Source: Pseudodesulfovibrio thermohalotolerans
Lineage (GTDB): Bacteria > Desulfobacterota > Desulfovibrionia > Desulfovibrionales > Desulfovibrionaceae
Length of the DNA: 64,000 nucleotides
Assembly (NCBI RefSeq): GCF_021353295.2
Contig: NZ_CP120635.1
Location: 2,311,501 to 2,375,500 of the forward strand
Direction: 5' to 3'
Position 1 is the stretch's first letter, and every line of letters begins with the position of its first letter. A program made the position numbers and the translations under genes. Below are positions 61,839 through 64,000 of the stretch, piece by piece. The notes below the pieces were generated by a model that was not told the DNA's origin, ran no database searches, and saw only the letters and a list, made by a program, of their open reading frames with translations.

Positions 61839-62852
61839 ATGAAAACAGCCATCTTCGGCTTCTCCGGCTCAGGCAAAACCGACCTCTTCGCCGCCTTGGC
61901 GGGCCCGGACGCGGCCGCCTCGGGCAATCGGGCCATGGTCAAGGTCCCGGACGCCCGGCTCGACCCGCTTATCGAACTTTTCACCCCCAAAAAAGTCACC
62001 TACAGCGAAATCGAGTACCTCGACATCCCCGGCGGAGGCGGCAAGGGCGCGGGACTGGGCGAACGCGTGCTCAACGAAGTGCGGCCCTACGACTGCTTCA
62101 TTGGCGTACTCGACTGTTTCTCGGGCATGAACGACCCCGAGCAGCAATGGCAGGCCATCGAGGCGGACATGATGGTCTCGGACCTGGCCGTCATCGAGAA
62201 ACGACTGGAAAAGCTCTCCGCCGACGGCAAGAAGAACAAGGCGCTGGTGGACCCCAAGGAGGAGGCCGCCCTCAAGCGAGCCCTCGCCCTGCTTGAAGAG
62301 GAACGCCCCCTGCGCTCGGATGTGGAGGTTTGCGGACTGCCCGAACTCAGGGGCTACAAATTTCTCTCCGCGCGGCCCATTCTCTACGCCTGGAACTGCC
62401 CCGAGGGCGGGGAAGCGGATCGCAAGCTCCCAGAGGACTCCCTGGGCATGGCCCATATCGCCGTATCGGCCAAGCTTGAACGCGAACTGGCCGAGATAGA
62501 CGATCCCGAGGAAAAGGCCATGTTCCTGAACGACCTGGGCATAACCGAATCCGCTTTGGACAAGGTCATTGCCAAGACCTACCAGCTCCTCGGCCTCATT
62601 TCCTTCCTGACGGCGGGCGAGGACGAATGCCGCACCTGGCCCCTGCGCGTCGGCTCCACAGCTCCCCAGGCCGCGGGCGTCATTCATACGGATTTCGAAA
62701 AAGGATTCATCCGCGCCGAAGTCATCGGTTACGACGACTTCCTGACCTACGGCGACTTCAAGAAAGTCAAGGAGGCCGGCAAGGCCCGGCTGGAAGGCAA
62801 GGACTACATCGTCGAAGACGGCGATATCATCGAATTCCGGTTCAACGTGTAG
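61839..62852 (+). CDS. Divergent YchF/Obg-family GTPase
   Basis: 337 residues. G1 is GFSGSGKTDLF (7-17); the G3 region IEYLDIPGGGGKGAGLGERVLNEVR matches the YchF pattern, as does the C-terminal TGS-like domain (DFEKGFIRAEVIGYDDFLTYGDFKK...VEDGDIIEFRF). The canonical G1 GxPNVGKST and the NKxD-type G4 are absent, so it is a paralogue rather than YchF itself. Likely binds a nucleotide and ribosome or tRNA-related targets, but the role is open. Start has GAGGGAAAA. Confidence 0.8.
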   Translation: MKTAIFGFSGSGKTDLFAALAGPDAAASGNRAMVKVPDARLDPLIELFTPKKVTYSEIEYLDIPGGGGKGAGLGERVLNEVRPYDCFIGVLDCFSGMNDPEQQWQAIEADMMVSDLAVIEKRLEKLSADGKKNKALVDPKEEAALKRALALLEEERPLRSDVEVCGLPELRGYKFLSARPILYAWNCPEGGEADRKLPEDSLGMAHIAVSAKLERELAEIDDPEEKAMFLNDLGITESALDKVIAKTYQLLGLISFLTAGEDECRTWPLRVGSTAPQAAGVIHTDFEKGFIRAEVIGYDDFLTYGDFKKVKEAGKARLEGKDYIVEDGDIIEFRFNV

Positions 62853-62912
62853 CCAACGCTGCGACCCAATTCCAAGGCAGAACCGTTCGCTCTATCTGCC
62901 GTTAGATTGCAC

Positions 62913-62942
62913 TTGCCAAATTGGATAACAATAACTATTATT
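62913..62942 (+). promoter_or_regulatory. Promoter with Fur-like box directly at the ferredoxin gene
   Basis: TTGCCA (62913-62918), 17-base spacer, TATTAT (62936-62941, five of six). GATAACAATAACTATTATT (62924-62942) agrees with the 19-base Fur consensus at 14 positions. The ATG at 62948 lies only six bases after the -10, so the transcript would begin at or next to the start codon. Confidence 0.6.
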
Positions 62943-62947
62943 AAAAT

Positions 62948-63166
62948 ATGAACGATACCAATACCTGTACAAAGCATCGTGAAGTGGCCATCGAGTTGGG
63001 AGACTGCCGCTCCTGCATGGGGTGCATTGACCTCAACCCCGATGTTTTCCAGTGGGACGATGCCCTGGACATGCCCTACGTGTGCCGCTCCAAGGTCACC
63101 GAGGAAGAAGTCCGCGACATCATGAACTCGTGCCCCGAAGGCTGCATCGTCTTCGTGGACTGTTGA
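62948..63166 (+). CDS. Single-cluster-type ferredoxin-like protein
   Basis: 72 residues. One ferredoxin cluster: C-x2-C-x2-C in DCRSCMGCIDLNPDVFQWDD and a distal Cys-Pro in SCPEGCIVFVDC. It lacks a second full motif, so it is a one-cluster [4Fe-4S] (or [3Fe-4S]) ferredoxin used as an electron carrier in the cytoplasm. No Shine-Dalgarno stands before the ATG; together with the promoter spacing this suggests leaderless translation. A Fur-like box suggests iron control. Followed by a strong terminator. Confidence 0.85.
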   Translation: MNDTNTCTKHREVAIELGDCRSCMGCIDLNPDVFQWDDALDMPYVCRSKVTEEEVRDIMNSCPEGCIVFVDC

Positions 63167-63188
63167 CCCGCTCCAACCTCATTTCCAC

Positions 63189-63218
63189 AAAAAAGCCGGG
63201 CTCATGCCCGGCTTTTTT
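63189..63218. terminator. Bidirectional terminator after the ferredoxin gene
   Basis: AAAAAAGCCGGG (63189-63200), loop CTCATG, CCCGGCTTTTTT (63207-63218). The stop of the minus-strand neighbour lies in the loop, so both convergent genes use it. Confidence 0.92.
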
Positions 63219-63765
63219 CTTGTGAGGCAACTGCCTGGCGCCAACGTTCGCGCAGCAGACCGCAGAGCTTTTCACAGGACATTGCCGTTTTCCCCGCAAT
63301 ATCCAAAATGATGCGCCCGTCCTTGACCACATAACCGCTCATCGTGGCGTGAAACCGATTGTCGAACAGAAGTTCGTCCACGGAATGCAATTCGATGACA
63401 AGTTGCCTGACCGTGATCTTGGAAGAGGAAAGCAAAAGGCCCTTTCCCATGTCCCGTTCCACGGACATGACCGCGATGTCCCTGATATTCGCCCAGGGGC
63501 AGTACCATCGAACCATGCTTCCGGCCATGACGCCGTCATCACTCGTTTCCAGAAACGGCTTGTCTGAGGCCAAAGAATACAGGGAAAAGACTGAGGCCAC
63601 ACCGACGGCAAGACCGAGCGCGAGAATCCGAATGTCGAGATCAATCTCCACCCCCGGAAGAGTCGTGAAATACAGGCAGATCACGACCAAAGAACCGGCA
63701 AGCCCCACCCAGGCGAAGAACCAGGAAAGGGCCCGGCTGACCTGTTCGATGACGACCTCGGCCAA
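63202..63765 (-). CDS. Two-helix membrane protein of unknown function
   Basis: 187 residues from TTG 63765 (no ATG earlier; weak GGGCGG upstream). Two N-terminal membrane helices (about 12-35 LSWFFAWVGLAGSLVVICLYFTTL; 45-65 ILALGLAVGVASVFSLYSLA), then a beta-rich cytoplasmic domain (VRWYCPWANIRDIAVMSV, SKITVRQLVIELHSVDELLF, YVVKDGRIILDI) that may be PH-like. No family recognised with confidence. The last codons run into the terminator stem. Confidence 0.55.
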   Translation of the reverse strand: MAEVVIEQVSRALSWFFAWVGLAGSLVVICLYFTTLPGVEIDLDIRILALGLAVGVASVFSLYSLASDKPFLETSDDGVMAGSMVRWYCPWANIRDIAVMSVERDMGKGLLLSSSKITVRQLVIELHSVDELLFDNRFHATMSGYVVKDGRIILDIAGKTAMSCEKLCGLLRERWRQAVASQEKSRA

Positions 63766-63771
63766 ACCGCC

Positions 63772-64000
63772 CTACTTTTTCGGCGGCATGGGCGGCAGCG
63801 AACATTCGCAATGGTCGCCGCACACGAAACCGCAGTAAGTGTGGAAAACGCGTGTTTGCCGCTCCCGCTGCTCGTCGGTCAGCGGCGTGAATTCCGCCTC
63901 CCCGACCATCCGCATGAGCCGTTCATAATCGGGAACCGCGTCCATGCTCCGGGCGATCTCCTCGCCGGTTCGCACATCCAGGAGGGTGGCGTCCATGGTG
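63772..64000 (-). CDS. Cys-rich-tailed protein, partial at the window edge
   Basis: At least 74 residues visible from the first in-frame ATG (63996), but the frame is open to the right edge and the true start is probably outside. The visible part (LLDVRTGEEIARSMDAVPDYERLMRM) reads like the end of a longer, possibly lipoprotein, sequence. It ends with Cys and Pro residues (YCGFVCGDHCECSLPPMPPKK). The stop lies six bases before the start of the next minus-strand gene. No family assigned. Confidence 0.4.
   Translation of the reverse strand, partial: TMDATLLDVRTGEEIARSMDAVPDYERLMRMVGEAEFTPLTDEQRERQTRVFHTYCGFVCGDHCECSLPPMPPKK

Overview
The window is about 60% GC and looks like a chromosomal segment of a sulfate-reducing Desulfovibrionaceae bacterium (Desulfovibrio or Pseudodesulfovibrio type). 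The evidence is gene content: an archaeal-type AroA' (ADH synthase) instead of a classical DAHP synthase, a FeoB-associated Cys-rich peptide with FeoA/FeoB, a Wolinella-type three-subunit fumarate reductase next to a two-subunit Fe-S fumarase, a CoA-disulfide reductase/rhodanese fusion, and many short Asp/Glu-rich proteins. The genus is an inference.

Layout. 1-2.7 kb: end of an amino-acid ABC ATPase and an MsbA-type exporter. 3.5-19.2 kb: a surface-glycan island. It has four glycosyltransferases, an FkbM methyltransferase, a second SAM methyltransferase and a tightly overlapping minus-strand operon (pseB-pseC-pseF-NeuB-like-pseG-formyltransferase-pseI-KpsS-like) for a pseudaminic-acid-type nonulosonic acid. 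The usual N-acetyltransferase PseH is not visible and a formyltransferase sits in the pathway, so an N-formylated pseudaminic acid is the likely product. 19.6-24.3 kb: a Fur-box-controlled ferrous iron cluster, then a Gate-domain membrane protein and RidA.

24.3-25.3 kb: aroA' preceded by a classical-looking Phe attenuator: a 24-residue leader peptide with a run of five Phe codons, a Rho-independent terminator and a competing antiterminator. 25.6-32.7 kb: an HPt protein, MltC, a PilZ protein, a decayed ISL3-family transposase, and a four-gene minus-strand unit (nucleotidyltransferase, GT9 and two unrecognised acidic proteins). 32.8-44.2 kb: an ActP-type symporter pair, a small unknown, a B12/radical-SAM DUF2344 protein, a lipoprotein and a complete peptide ABC transporter operon.

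44.3-53.5 kb: CoA-disulfide reductase, a class I aminotransferase, a periplasmic binding protein, a 56-aa protein, fumarase and fumarate reductase. Together the last two convert malate to succinate through fumarate. 53.8-64 kb: M16 protease lipoprotein, YbjQ and YjdF-like proteins, aroC, ktrAB, shikimate kinase, a divergent YchF-like GTPase, a ferredoxin under a Fur-like box, and two proteins at the right edge.

Most of the window is ordinary core metabolism. The parts most worth follow-up are the Phe attenuator on aroA', the formyl-pseudaminate operon with a second NeuB-type synthase, and the Fur-box/leaderless ferredoxin promoter. No tRNA, rRNA or CRISPR array was recognised by eye.
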